The position numbers and the translations under genes were made by a program. From Bog-473 sp963843365 (GTDB lineage: Bacteria; Actinomycetota; Acidimicrobiia; Acidimicrobiales; RAAP-2), in NCBI GenBank assembly GCA_963843365.1, contig CAWJKG010000002.1:1178001-1242000 (forward strand): a stretch of 64,000 nt of DNA, written 5' to 3'. Numbering within the stretch: the stretch's first letter is position 1; each line of letters opens with the position of its first letter. The notes under the pieces were generated by a model, which saw only the letters and a list, made by a program, of their open reading frames with translations, did not search any database and had not been told where the DNA came from. Shown here in pieces: positions 50,404-58,451 of this stretch.

Positions 50404-51113
50404 AGGATCCTTCGGCGCCGTCGATCCTGGAGCTGCGCGACATCCGGGCCGGCTACGGGCCCATTGAGGTCGTCCACGGCATCAGCCTCGAAGTGGCGAC
50501 GGGGTCGGTCATGGCACTGCTGGGGCCCAACGGGGGCGGCAAGACGACGCTGCTGAACGTCTGCGCGGGCACGCTCTCCCCGAGCGGCGGCGAGGTGCGC
50601 TTCGAAGGCGCCGTGGTCACGGACACATCGGCCGACGGGCGGGCCCGGCAGGGTGTCTGCACCGTCCCGGAGGGACGCGGCATCTTCCCGAATCTCAGCG
50701 TGCGGGAGAACCTCCTGATGGCGACCCAGGTCGGGGTGCCCATGGACCGCATCGAAGAAGTGGCCTACTCCCAGTTCCCCCAGCTCAGCGGGCGGCGCCG
50801 GCAGATGGCCGGGACACTCTCGGGGGGCGAGCAGCAGATGCTGGCTCTGGCCCGGGCCTTCGCCACCGATCCCAAGCTGCTGCTGCTCGACGAGCTGTCG
50901 ATGGGGCTCGCCCCGATTGTGGTGGGCCAGCTCTACGACAAGGTGCGCGAGCTGGCCGAAGGGGGGCTGTCGATACTGCTGGTGGAGCAGTTCGCCCGCA
51001 CCGCCCTGCCCATCGCCGACAGCGCGGCGGTCGTGCTGCAGGGGGTGGTGGCCCACCGGGGCTCACCGGCCGAGATGGAAGAGGCGCTGTCCACCAGCTA
51101 CCTCGGCGGCTGA
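50400..51113 (+). CDS. ABC ATPase, LivF-like
   Basis: A 237-residue ATPase with Walker A GPNGGGKTTLLN, signature LSGGEQQMLALARAF, Walker B LLLLDELSMGLAP and H-loop LLVEQFARTAL. The LSMGLAP sequence after Walker B is characteristic of LivF. The GTG start overlaps the LivG stop. The signature here is canonical, in contrast to the altered LivG partner, so the two ATP sites may be unequal. Confidence 0.92.
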   Translation: MKDPSAPSILELRDIRAGYGPIEVVHGISLEVATGSVMALLGPNGGGKTTLLNVCAGTLSPSGGEVRFEGAVVTDTSADGRARQGVCTVPEGRGIFPNLSVRENLLMATQVGVPMDRIEEVAYSQFPQLSGRRRQMAGTLSGGEQQMLALARAFATDPKLLLLDELSMGLAPIVVGQLYDKVRELAEGGLSILLVEQFARTALPIADSAAVVLQGVVAHRGSPAEMEEALSTSYLGG

Positions 51114-51141
51114 AACTCTCGCCGCCCGGGGCGGTGCGAAA

Positions 51142-51708
51142 ATGAGCCATGGCACGGCGGAGCGCCGGCGGGCGCGCGGAGGCACCAGGGTGGCGATGAA
51201 AGGGCTGCTCGAGGTGGACCGTCGCCCTTTCCCTACGGCGCCGCCGGAACGCCGTCGGCCCTCGCCGCGGGTGCGCGTGCTGGTGTGGCTCGCCGCCGGC
51301 GCGTTGTCCGCGACCACCGTGGGGGTTCTCGTGGCGGACCAGATCCGGGCGCAGCGCCAGTACGACGCGGCCCGGACTGCCCTCGGCACCACGCGCCAGC
51401 GGACGACGACGGTCTCGGCCCAGCTCCACGAGCTGCAGCGTGACCTCGACGTCGTCAAGACGCAGGTCGGCAACGACACCACCGCGCTGAACCAGGACAC
51501 CTCCCAGCTCCTGGGCGCGCAGACGTCCCTGTCCGCCGCCCAGGCCCACGTCAGCCAGCAGGCGTCGCGCATCACCTCGCTGCAGACCTGCCTGGCGGGC
51601 GTCGAGCAGGCGCTCAACCAGCTGGCGACGGGGAAACAGTCCGGCGCCATCGCGGCGTTGAACGCCGTCTCGTCGAACTGCGCCGCGGCGGAGGCTTCCA
51701 GTGGGTGA
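51142..51708 (+). CDS. Membrane-anchored coiled-coil protein (LQTCL family)
   Basis: A type II membrane protein of about 188 residues. It has a basic N-terminus, one helix (VLVWLAAGALSATTVGVLVA), then a predicted coiled coil (RTTTVSAQLHELQRDLDVVK onward) and a C-terminal module ITSLQTCLAGVEQALNQLAT plus AVSSNCAAA with two Cys. The same module occurs in the next gene, so they are tandem paralogues. The start at 51142 is the first ATG; 51196 is a strong alternative. It begins 28 bases after livF and could be part of that operon. Function unknown. Confidence 0.7.
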   Translation: MSHGTAERRRARGGTRVAMKGLLEVDRRPFPTAPPERRRPSPRVRVLVWLAAGALSATTVGVLVADQIRAQRQYDAARTALGTTRQRTTTVSAQLHELQRDLDVVKTQVGNDTTALNQDTSQLLGAQTSLSAAQAHVSQQASRITSLQTCLAGVEQALNQLATGKQSGAIAALNAVSSNCAAAEASSG

Positions 51709-53035
51709 ACCGGCGGCCAGGCGGCGGCGCAGGTGGGTCGGGGGCGTCGCCCTGGCTCTCGGCGCCGGCGCCCTGGTGGCGGCCGCCTGGACCGACGTCG
51801 ACGCCCGCGCCCGGGCCCGCAACGAGGTGGCCGCGCTCGCCGCCGCCGACAGCCACCTGGCGGGACTCCGCCATCAGGTGGCTGTGACCGGGTTCGCCGA
51901 GGCGGTGACCTCGGCCAAGCGGAACTCCCTGCAGGCCTCGATCGCGTCGACCATGGGCCAGCTGGCGACGACGAACGGATCGTTGTCCAACACGACCGCA
52001 CACGCCGCCGCGCAAGGCCTGAACATCGCCACGCTGCAGACGTGTCTCGGCGGAGTCAAGAGCGCGTTCGAGGCGATCGGCATCGGCAACAACACCAGGG
52101 CGGCCAAGGACATCTCGTCGGTCTCGGGTGCCTGCACCGCGCTGTCCGGCGGCAACGGCGCCGGACTCGTCTATCCGTTCGACTTCCCCGACCCCGCCGT
52201 GCTCCTGGTGGGCCAGACCTACTTCGCCTACGCCACGAACTCGGTGGCGGGCAACATTCAGATCATCGACTCCACCGACCTGACCCACTGGACCGCGGTC
52301 GGCAACGCCCTGCCCAGCCTCCCCGCCTGGGCCTCGGCCCACTACACCTGGGCGCCCTCTGTCGCACTGATCGCAGGGAGGTACGCGCTCTACTACGCGG
52401 TCGACGTCGCCGGGAGCGGACAGGAATGCATTTCGGTCGCCACGGCGAGCCAGCCCCAGGGGCCGTTCAGCGACAGGTCGGCGGGACCGCTCGAGTGCCA
52501 GAAGGCCCTGGGCGGTTCCATCGACCCGGCGTCCTTCATCGACACCGACGGGACGCCCTACCTGGTGTGGAAGTCGGGGGGCCCGGGCACGTCGAAGATC
52601 TGGTCGCAGCAGCTCACGCCGTCCGGCACGTCCTTCGCGGCGGGCACCAACCCCACCTCGTTGTTGACACCGGACCAGAGCTGGCAGAGCGGGACGGTCG
52701 AAGCACCGGACCTCGTCACCACCGGGGGCCACTACGACCTCTTCTTCTCGGGCAACGACTGGAACAGCTCGCACTACGCGGTCGGGGTGGCGAACTGCAC
52801 CGGGCCGCTCGGTCCCTGCAGCGACGCCGGCCCGGATCCCATTCTGTCGAACGGCGCCGGCGTGGCGGGACCGGGCGGCGAATCGGTGTTCGCCGACACC
52901 GCGGGGAACTACTGGATCGCGTTCCACGCCTGGGTCCCCGGCGCCGTGGGGTTCCCCAACAGCCGCGATCTCTACCTGCGCCGGCTGTCCTTCGCCGGCC
53001 CGGTGCCGGCGGTGACCGCACCCGGCTCGCCGTAG
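51701..53035 (+). CDS. Membrane-anchored GH43-like glycosidase with LQTCL module
   Basis: Residues 12-30 form a membrane anchor (WVGGVALALGAGALVAAAW). A coiled-coil part and the module IATLQTCLGGVKSAFEAIG with a second Cys follow. From residue 155 the protein is a five-bladed propeller like GH43. The likely general base is Asp in DFPDPAVLL (near 160), the pKa-tuning Asp is in GSIDPASFID (near 271) and the acid Glu is in GTVEAPDLV (near 331). All three catalytic positions are kept, so it may cleave arabinan- or xylan-type glycans outside the cell. The GTG start overlaps the previous gene by eight bases. Confidence 0.8.
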   Translation: MGEPAARRRRRWVGGVALALGAGALVAAAWTDVDARARARNEVAALAAADSHLAGLRHQVAVTGFAEAVTSAKRNSLQASIASTMGQLATTNGSLSNTTAHAAAQGLNIATLQTCLGGVKSAFEAIGIGNNTRAAKDISSVSGACTALSGGNGAGLVYPFDFPDPAVLLVGQTYFAYATNSVAGNIQIIDSTDLTHWTAVGNALPSLPAWASAHYTWAPSVALIAGRYALYYAVDVAGSGQECISVATASQPQGPFSDRSAGPLECQKALGGSIDPASFIDTDGTPYLVWKSGGPGTSKIWSQQLTPSGTSFAAGTNPTSLLTPDQSWQSGTVEAPDLVTTGGHYDLFFSGNDWNSSHYAVGVANCTGPLGPCSDAGPDPILSNGAGVAGPGGESVFADTAGNYWIAFHAWVPGAVGFPNSRDLYLRRLSFAGPVPAVTAPGSP

Positions 53036-53042
53036 GCGACGT

Positions 53043-53918
53043 TCAGCGGGCGGCGGCGAGCGCCTCCGCCCGCCGGGCCATCCCCGGCGCGTCCATGGCA
53101 CCGCACACCGCCGCGAAGTCCTCGGTCGGTCCGCGCCAGCGCAGGTCGTCCACCCCGGCGAGCAGCGAGCGGTCGACGCGCAGAGTGGCCAAGTCCTTGA
53201 AGAGCCGCGCCTCGTCGCGTCCCTCCTCCAGCGTGGCGGCCAGCTTGGCCGCGCCGCGCACCGTCACGTCCCACGCCCCGGGGTCGGAGGGGATCTCCTC
53301 TATGTGGTGCCAGCGGGCCAGCACCGTCGCCGCCGACTTGGCGCCCCACCCCTGCAGGCCGGGGAAGCCGTCGGCGCTGTCCCCCACCAGGGCCAGGTAA
53401 TCGGGAATGGAGGCGGGTCCCACGCCGAACTTGGCGACCACGCCGCCCTCGTCGATGAGGACATCCTTCCTCCGGTCGAGCTGGACGACACGCGTGCCCC
53501 GCACGCACTGGCCGAGATCCTTGTCGGGCGTGCAGATGACGACCTGCTCCACCGTGGGATCGGCGTCGGCCACGGCGGCGCCGCTGGCCAGCGCGTCGTC
53601 CGCCTCGAGCTCGACCATCGGCCAGACCAGGACGCCCAGCGCGCTGAGCGCCGTCTCGAGCGGCCAGGCCTGGGACCACAGGTCGGGGTCGACACCCTCA
53701 CCGGTCTTGTACCCGGGCCAGAGGTCGTTGCGGAAGGACTCGATGACATGGTCGGTGGCCACGCCCACATGCGTCGCCCCTTCGGTCAGGAGCTGCAGGA
53801 CGGACGCCACCACGCCTCGCACCGCAGCCACCTCGTGCCCGTCCGCGGTGCGGTGCGGTGGTGCCCCGAAGAAATGGCGGAAGAGCTCGTACGTGCCGTC
53901 GACCAGATGCACCTTCAT
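53043..53918 (-). CDS. 5'-3' exonuclease (FEN-like, standalone)
   Basis: A 291-residue protein with the structure-specific 5'-nuclease fold. It shows VHLVDGTYELFRHFF (first metal Asp), FRNDLWPGYKTGE (helical arch), VELEADDALASGAA (acidic metal cluster), ICTPDKDLGQCV and the DNA-binding helix-hairpin-helix VGDSADGFPGLQGWGAKSA. It corresponds to the N-terminal domain of PolA without the polymerase. A role in removing RNA primers or flaps is known for such proteins. It converges with the GH43 gene and follows the sigma-factor gene by 15 bases on the same strand. Confidence 0.9.
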   Translation of the reverse strand: MKVHLVDGTYELFRHFFGAPPHRTADGHEVAAVRGVVASVLQLLTEGATHVGVATDHVIESFRNDLWPGYKTGEGVDPDLWSQAWPLETALSALGVLVWPMVELEADDALASGAAVADADPTVEQVVICTPDKDLGQCVRGTRVVQLDRRKDVLIDEGGVVAKFGVGPASIPDYLALVGDSADGFPGLQGWGAKSAATVLARWHHIEEIPSDPGAWDVTVRGAAKLAATLEEGRDEARLFKDLATLRVDRSLLAGVDDLRWRGPTEDFAAVCGAMDAPGMARRAEALAAAR

Positions 53919-53933
53919 GACGGGCCCAGTCTC

Positions 53934-55182
53934 TCACCCCCCCGTCCGACCGGCCGCGGCCGCCCGCGCCGCGGCCAGGAACGCGCGTTCGGCCTCGTTG
54001 TCGGTGCGCGCCGAGCGCGGCGTCGTAGGCGGCCCGCGCCTCGTCCATGCGGCCTGACCGCCGCAGCAGATCGGCCCGCACGGCGTGGAAGAGGTAGTAG
54101 GACTCCAGCGGGAGGTCCTCGGTGGCCGCCAGGCCCGCGGCCGGGCCCTGCACCTCCGCCAGCGCCACGGCCCGGTTGAGCGCGACCACCGGGGAGGCGT
54201 CGAAGGCGACCAGCTGGTCGTAGAGCGCCAGGATCTGCCGCCAGTCGGTGTCCGCCGCCCGGGGTGCGTCGCTGTGCACCGCGTTGATCGCCGCCTGGAT
54301 CTGATACGGGCCGGGGGCGTTCCGGCGCAGACAGGCGCGCACGAGCTGCTGCCCCTCGGCCATGCGGTCGGAGTCCCAGCGGTCCCGGTCCTGCGCGTGC
54401 AGGGGCACGAGCGCACCGTGGGCATCCGTGCGCGCCGGCCGCCTGGCCGCGACGAGGAGCATCAAGGCCAGCAGCCCGAGAGGTTCCGGCTCGTCGGGCA
54501 TGAGCGCGCACAACGTGCGCCCGAGCCGCAGCGCCTCGACGCAGAGCTCATCGCGGGCCAGCTGCTCGCCCGCCGTGGCCGTGTAGCCCTCGTTGAAGAC
54601 GAGGTAGATCACAGCCAGCACGCCCGGGAGCCGGTCGGGCAGCTCGGCCTGGCGCGGGATCCGGTACGGAATGCCGGCGTCGCGGATTTTGGCCTTGGCG
54701 CGCGTGATCCGCTGGGCCATCGTTGCCTCCGGTATGACGAAGGCGCGCGCGATCTCCGGCGTGGAGAGCCCTCCGAGCAGCCGTAGCGTCAGCGCCACCC
54801 GCGCCGCCGGAGCGAGCGCGGGGTGGCAACAGGTGAAGATCAGGCGGAGGCGGTCGTCTCCCACTGCAGGCTCCTCTGCGCTCACATCGGCCTCCCCCTG
54901 CGCCAGGAGTGCGGTGGCCCGGGCCTGCCGGTCGGCCCGGGTCGCCTCCCTCCGCAGCCGGTCGAGGATGCGGCGACGCGCCGTGGTGATGATCCACCCC
55001 GCCGGGCTCGGGGGCAGTCCCTCCTCACGCCACCGGACAGTGGCCACGGCACACGCGTCCTGCACCCCGTCCTCGGCCAGATCGATGTCACCGAACATCC
55101 GGATGAGGACCGAGACGGCCCGCCCGTACTCGTGGCGGAAGACCCGCTCGATCTCCGCCTCGGGCGCTGCCGCGTCCGTCAC
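53934..55182 (-). CDS. ECF sigma factor with C-terminal TPR-like extension (YCII-associated), frameshifted
   Basis: The N-terminal sigma regions 2 and 4 are clear: VFRHEYGRAVSVLIRMFGDI, PSPAGWIITTARRRILDRLR and LLGGLSTPEIARAFVIPEAT. A long helical extension follows (ALYDQLVAFDASPVVALNRA, RADLLRRSGRMDEARAAYDA), typical of the large ECF sigma group encoded next to YCII proteins. One extra base near 54010 breaks the end; repaired, it finishes with NEAERAFLAAARAA at 53934. The GTG start overlaps the YCII stop. About 415 residues, usual for this group. No anti-sigma factor is seen; the extension probably controls activity. Confidence 0.9.
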
Positions 55183-55535
55183 ACCGGGGGTTCGTCCTGG
55201 AAGGGCCTGACCTCGACCCGCTCGCCGCAGGCCAGGGTGGCCTTCTTGGCCCAGGCGATGGCGGCGTCGAGATCGGGCGCCGCAATGACCCAGAATCCCC
55301 CGATGTGCTCCTTGGACTCGGTGAAGGGGCCGTCGGTCACCACAAAGCCGTCGGACCCCGCCTCGACCACCGTGGCCGAGCTGGCCGGGAACAGGCCACC
55401 CCCGAAGACCCACGCGCCGGCGGCCTGCATCTCCTCGTTGAGCCGTGCCGTCTGCTCGTACGCCTTGCGCGCCTCGTCATCGGGCCGTGGCGGCGCCCCC
55501 TCGATCATCGGCACGCTGAGCATGTACTGCTTCAT
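55179..55535 (-). CDS. YCII-related protein (DGPF type)
   Basis: A 118-residue ferredoxin-like protein. It contains MKQYMLSVPMIEG at the start and the diagnostic block VVTDGPFTESKEHIGGFWVI, followed by AIAWAKKATLACG and RPFQDEPPV. DGPF/YCII proteins are almost always paired with the large ECF sigma factor encoded immediately downstream, and here the GTGA overlap couples them. They may sense a small molecule for the sigma factor; direct evidence is lacking. AAGGAGAACGC precedes the ATG. Confidence 0.92.
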   Translation of the reverse strand: MKQYMLSVPMIEGAPPRPDDEARKAYEQTARLNEEMQAAGAWVFGGGLFPASSATVVEAGSDGFVVTDGPFTESKEHIGGFWVIAAPDLDAAIAWAKKATLACGERVEVRPFQDEPPV

Positions 55536-55591
55536 CTGCGTTCTCCTTCTCGGTGCTGTATCAATTGCCGGCAACGCATCAGGCGGGCCGC

Positions 55592-56170
55592 TCAGGGCGC
55601 CGGCCGGTAGGTCAGGATCACGATCCCCTCGCCCACAGTCTGGACGTTGTCGAGGGCCAGGACCGCCGGTTCGTCGACCTCCCCGAACAGGCGCGTGCCG
55701 GAGCCGAGGACGATGGGGAACACCATGAGGTGGAGTTCGTCGACCAGTCCGTGCGCCAGCAGCGTCCGCACGAGGGTCACACTCCCGGCGACCAGCAGAT
55801 CGCCCTGGAGCCGCTGCCGCAATGCAGCCACCTCTGCCACCACGTCCCCTCGCAGCACCGTGCTGTTGTTCCAGATGGCGTCGTCGTCCCGCATGGTCGT
55901 GGAGACCACGTACTTGGGCATGGAGTTCATGTGGGCGGCGAAGCCGACCGCATCCTCCATGGTGGGCCACGCCGCGGCGAAGGTCTCGTAGGTCGTGCGG
56001 CCGAGAAGCTGCCCCGCCGCCCCCTCGAGCTCTCGCAGCTTGAACCCGTCCCCCTCCTCCCCCCGGTCGAACCGGAAGGTCCAACCCCCGTGGGCAAAAT
56101 TCTCGGCGCCGCCCGGGTCCTCCACGACGCCGTCCAGCGACATGAACTCGGTGACCACGATCCTGCCCAT
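55592..56170 (-). CDS. Dihydrofolate-reductase-like (RibD C-terminal) protein
   Basis: A 192-residue protein of the RibD_C/DHFR-like family. It opens RIVVTEFMSLDGVVEDPGG and contains LGRTTYETFAAAWP, VAGSVTLVRTLLAHGLVDEL and MVFPIVLGSGTRLFG. These segments bind NADPH in relatives. The family is a frequent partner of YCII/ECF sigma loci. A strong GGAGGGAGG precedes the ATG. It begins the three-gene minus-strand operon, 56 bases before the YCII gene. Confidence 0.9.
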   Translation of the reverse strand: MGRIVVTEFMSLDGVVEDPGGAENFAHGGWTFRFDRGEEGDGFKLRELEGAAGQLLGRTTYETFAAAWPTMEDAVGFAAHMNSMPKYVVSTTMRDDDAIWNNSTVLRGDVVAEVAALRQRLQGDLLVAGSVTLVRTLLAHGLVDELHLMVFPIVLGSGTRLFGEVDEPAVLALDNVQTVGEGIVILTYRPAP

Positions 56171-56376
56171 GGTGCTGCCTCCCTCCTTCGGTGCCCCGGC
56201 CCTGCGCCGCGGTCACCGTCTAGACGAACGGCGTCGCCGGAATTCGACAGATGTCGCAATTCTTCTCGGCGAGGCGGTGGTGGCAGGTCGTCGGGGCGCC
56301 CGCCAGGCAGGAGGTGGCGGACCCGCCAGTCCTCGAGGGCGCCTCGCTCGAACTCGAGCGGGCCTGATCGGCGTGC

Positions 56377-56760
56377 TCAGCCCGGAGGGTCCTCCAGCTG
56401 CTCCATGAATTCGAGGCGGATGCCACCGGGCGCCTCCACGAACGCGATACGACGCGTCCCGAAGGTGCCGCTCACGGTGCGTGGCCCCCAGAGCACCTGA
56501 TGGCGGGCCAACTCGGCATTGAGGTCGTCGACGAAGAGGGCCGGGTGCAGGAAACCCTCGTCCGGCAAGGTGCACGCGTCCTCGTAAATGGCCTTCGTGA
56601 ACAGCGTCAGCGACAGCACGCCCAGCTGGACGTCGGCCCGGCGCCCGTTCTCCCACGCCACGGGGTCCGTGACGGTGGCGCCGGCGGCCTCGTACCAGGC
56701 GCAGGCACCCTCGAGGTCGGCCACCTTGACGGCCAGGTTCGCCATCCCCGTGACCGCCAT
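56377..56760 (-). CDS. VOC-family protein (second of pair)
   Basis: A compact 127-residue vicinal-oxygen-chelate protein: MANLAVKVADLEGACAWYEA, then VLSLTLFTKAIYEDAC, FLHPALFVDDLNAELARHQ and IAFVEAPGGIRLEFMEQL. The final Glu in LEFME and the other positions allow metal binding. The ATG overlaps the stop of the upstream VOC gene by one base (TGATG), so they are coupled. It is likely involved with its neighbours in degradation of one compound. Confidence 0.85.
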   Translation of the reverse strand: MAVTGMANLAVKVADLEGACAWYEAAGATVTDPVAWENGRRADVQLGVLSLTLFTKAIYEDACTLPDEGFLHPALFVDDLNAELARHQVLWGPRTVSGTFGTRRIAFVEAPGGIRLEFMEQLEDPPG

Positions 56761-57254
56761 CAGTGCAGCGGAGTGCCGTAGAGCGACCCGAGGTCCTCGG
56801 CGATGAGCTCGAGTCGCACCCCGTCGGGGTCGGAGAAGTACAACGAGATCTCACTCTCGATCTGCGTGGGGATCCCGGCCTCGGCCAGGCGGGTGCGCGC
56901 CGCGTCCCACTGGTCCCGCCCGACTGAAATGGCGAGATGGTGAAAACCCCCCAGCACCTCGGCGTAGGGTCCGAGCCCCAAGTCCGGAAAGTCGAAGAAG
57001 GCGAGCGTGTTGTCGTGGCCGAGGTCGAAGAAGAGGTGGGTCGAGCCCTTGTAGTCACGATTCTCGAAGAGCTCGGCCAAAGGGAAGCCGAGGAGGTCCT
57101 GGTAGAAGCGGATGGTCTGCTCGACGTCCGAGCACAGCAACGCGACGTGGTGGACGCCGCGGGCCGTCGACGGCGGGCGGTGCTCGGGCGCCCGCAAGTA
57201 GGCCGCACGCAGGCGCTCCCGCTCGGCCGCCGCGGCCTCGAGGTCGACGCTCAC
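56760..57254 (-). CDS. VOC-family dioxygenase-like protein
   Basis: A 164-residue VOC protein with the clear metal-ligand pattern GVHHVALLCSDVEQTIRFYQ (first His), GFHHLAISVGRD (second His) and SDPDGVRLELIAED (Glu). This three-ligand set is that of glyoxalase and extradiol dioxygenase relatives. The GTG at 57254 overlaps the stop of the amidohydrolase gene (GTGA). Probably a lyase or ring-modifying enzyme acting in series with the amidohydrolase. Confidence 0.87.
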   Translation of the reverse strand: MSVDLEAAAAERERLRAAYLRAPEHRPPSTARGVHHVALLCSDVEQTIRFYQDLLGFPLAELFENRDYKGSTHLFFDLGHDNTLAFFDFPDLGLGPYAEVLGGFHHLAISVGRDQWDAARTRLAEAGIPTQIESEISLYFSDPDGVRLELIAEDLGSLYGTPLH

Positions 57255-58396
57255 AAGCCCAGCAACCACGCCGCGTTGGCGCCCAGCATGTTGCCCCGCG
57301 CCGGCTCCCCCAGTCCGGCCACCGCCCGCAAGGCCTGCGCCATCGGGTCCGCCACGCCTTCGGCGTGCGGCCAGTCGCTCCCCAGCATGTAGGTCTCCTC
57401 GCCCACCTTGGGCACCAGACGGTTCGGCATTTCGTAGGGCAATGCCGCCACGCGCACCTGACGCAGGAAGTAGTCGGAAGGGCGGTGCGCCAAGGCGCGG
57501 TACGGCTCGCCGTGACGCAGCGCGTAGAAGTCCGACGCGCCGTCGATGTGGAGCAGGAAGTGCGGCACCCAGCTCGCCGTGAGCTCGACCACGCCGATCC
57601 GCAGCCGGGGGAACCGCTCCAGCACTCCGTTGAGGATCAGGTCGGCCAGTGCGACCGCCGGCGCCAGGTAGAGGAAGATGGAGTCGAAGAGCTGCTCGCC
57701 GTCCTCCTGCTCACCCGACCGCCACGCCGGGTGCAGCGGGCTCTCGAACTCCGAGACGTGGAAGACGGGAGCCACGCCCTCGTCGCTGCACGCGGCCCAC
57801 ACCCGATCGAATGCGGGGTGGGACAGCGGCTTCCCGTCCACGGGGGCGGGGGCGATCATGGCCAGGCGCACGCCGGCGGCCCGCACGCGCCTGATCTCCT
57901 CCACGGCCCAGTCCGGGTCGTGCAGCAGCAGGTGCGCCACGCCGAAGAGCCTGTCGGCGGCCTCGCCGCATGCCGCCGCGGTGAAGCGGTTGTAGGCGCG
58001 GGCATTGCTGCGCTGCGCGGCGCGGTCCGACGCCAGCCGTTGCTCCCAGAGGAGGCCGTAGTTCGGGAACAGCACGGCGGCGTCGAGCCCGAACGCGTCG
58101 AGCGACGCCACGCGGGCGGCGGCGTCGCGGTAGGAGTCGGGGACGAGTTCCTCGAAGGACGCCGGCGCCCGCTCACCGCGCAGGCGGCGGAGACGGTCCT
58201 CCCCGATCGACTGCGAGCGTTCGGGGATCGGCACCTCGAGCGGCGTGAGCCGTTCGCCCCGCCATGTCAGCCAGGGCCAGCCCGCGTCGTCGTCGGAAAT
58301 GGAGAGCGCATCGGCCCGGGACCCCGGGTCGCAGTACTCGGACCAGGTCGTCCTCGACTCGAACAGGTGCTGGTCGACGTCGATGGTCTGCAGCAT
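57251..58396 (-). CDS. Amidohydrolase-family (amidohydrolase 2) enzyme
   Basis: A 381-residue TIM-barrel metal hydrolase or decarboxylase. It opens with TIDVDQHLFE (a variant of the D-x-H start), has VAPVFHVSEFES near residue 215, and ends with YMLGSDWPHAEG, the distal Asp/His typical of the ACMS-decarboxylase-like amidohydrolase 2 group. Such enzymes decarboxylate or hydrolyse ring-derived acids. It is first in a coupled operon with two VOC proteins, which suggests a small aromatic degradation module. It is divergent from the MFS gene across 55 bases. Confidence 0.88.
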   Translation of the reverse strand: MLQTIDVDQHLFESRTTWSEYCDPGSRADALSISDDDAGWPWLTWRGERLTPLEVPIPERSQSIGEDRLRRLRGERAPASFEELVPDSYRDAAARVASLDAFGLDAAVLFPNYGLLWEQRLASDRAAQRSNARAYNRFTAAACGEAADRLFGVAHLLLHDPDWAVEEIRRVRAAGVRLAMIAPAPVDGKPLSHPAFDRVWAACSDEGVAPVFHVSEFESPLHPAWRSGEQEDGEQLFDSIFLYLAPAVALADLILNGVLERFPRLRIGVVELTASWVPHFLLHIDGASDFYALRHGEPYRALAHRPSDYFLRQVRVAALPYEMPNRLVPKVGEETYMLGSDWPHAEGVADPMAQALRAVAGLGEPARGNMLGANAAWLLGL

Positions 58397-58451
58397 CACA
58401 TGCCCTCCCGGCGCAGAGTACCAGCGGCCGTTCCCCCTAGTCTCGCCCGGC

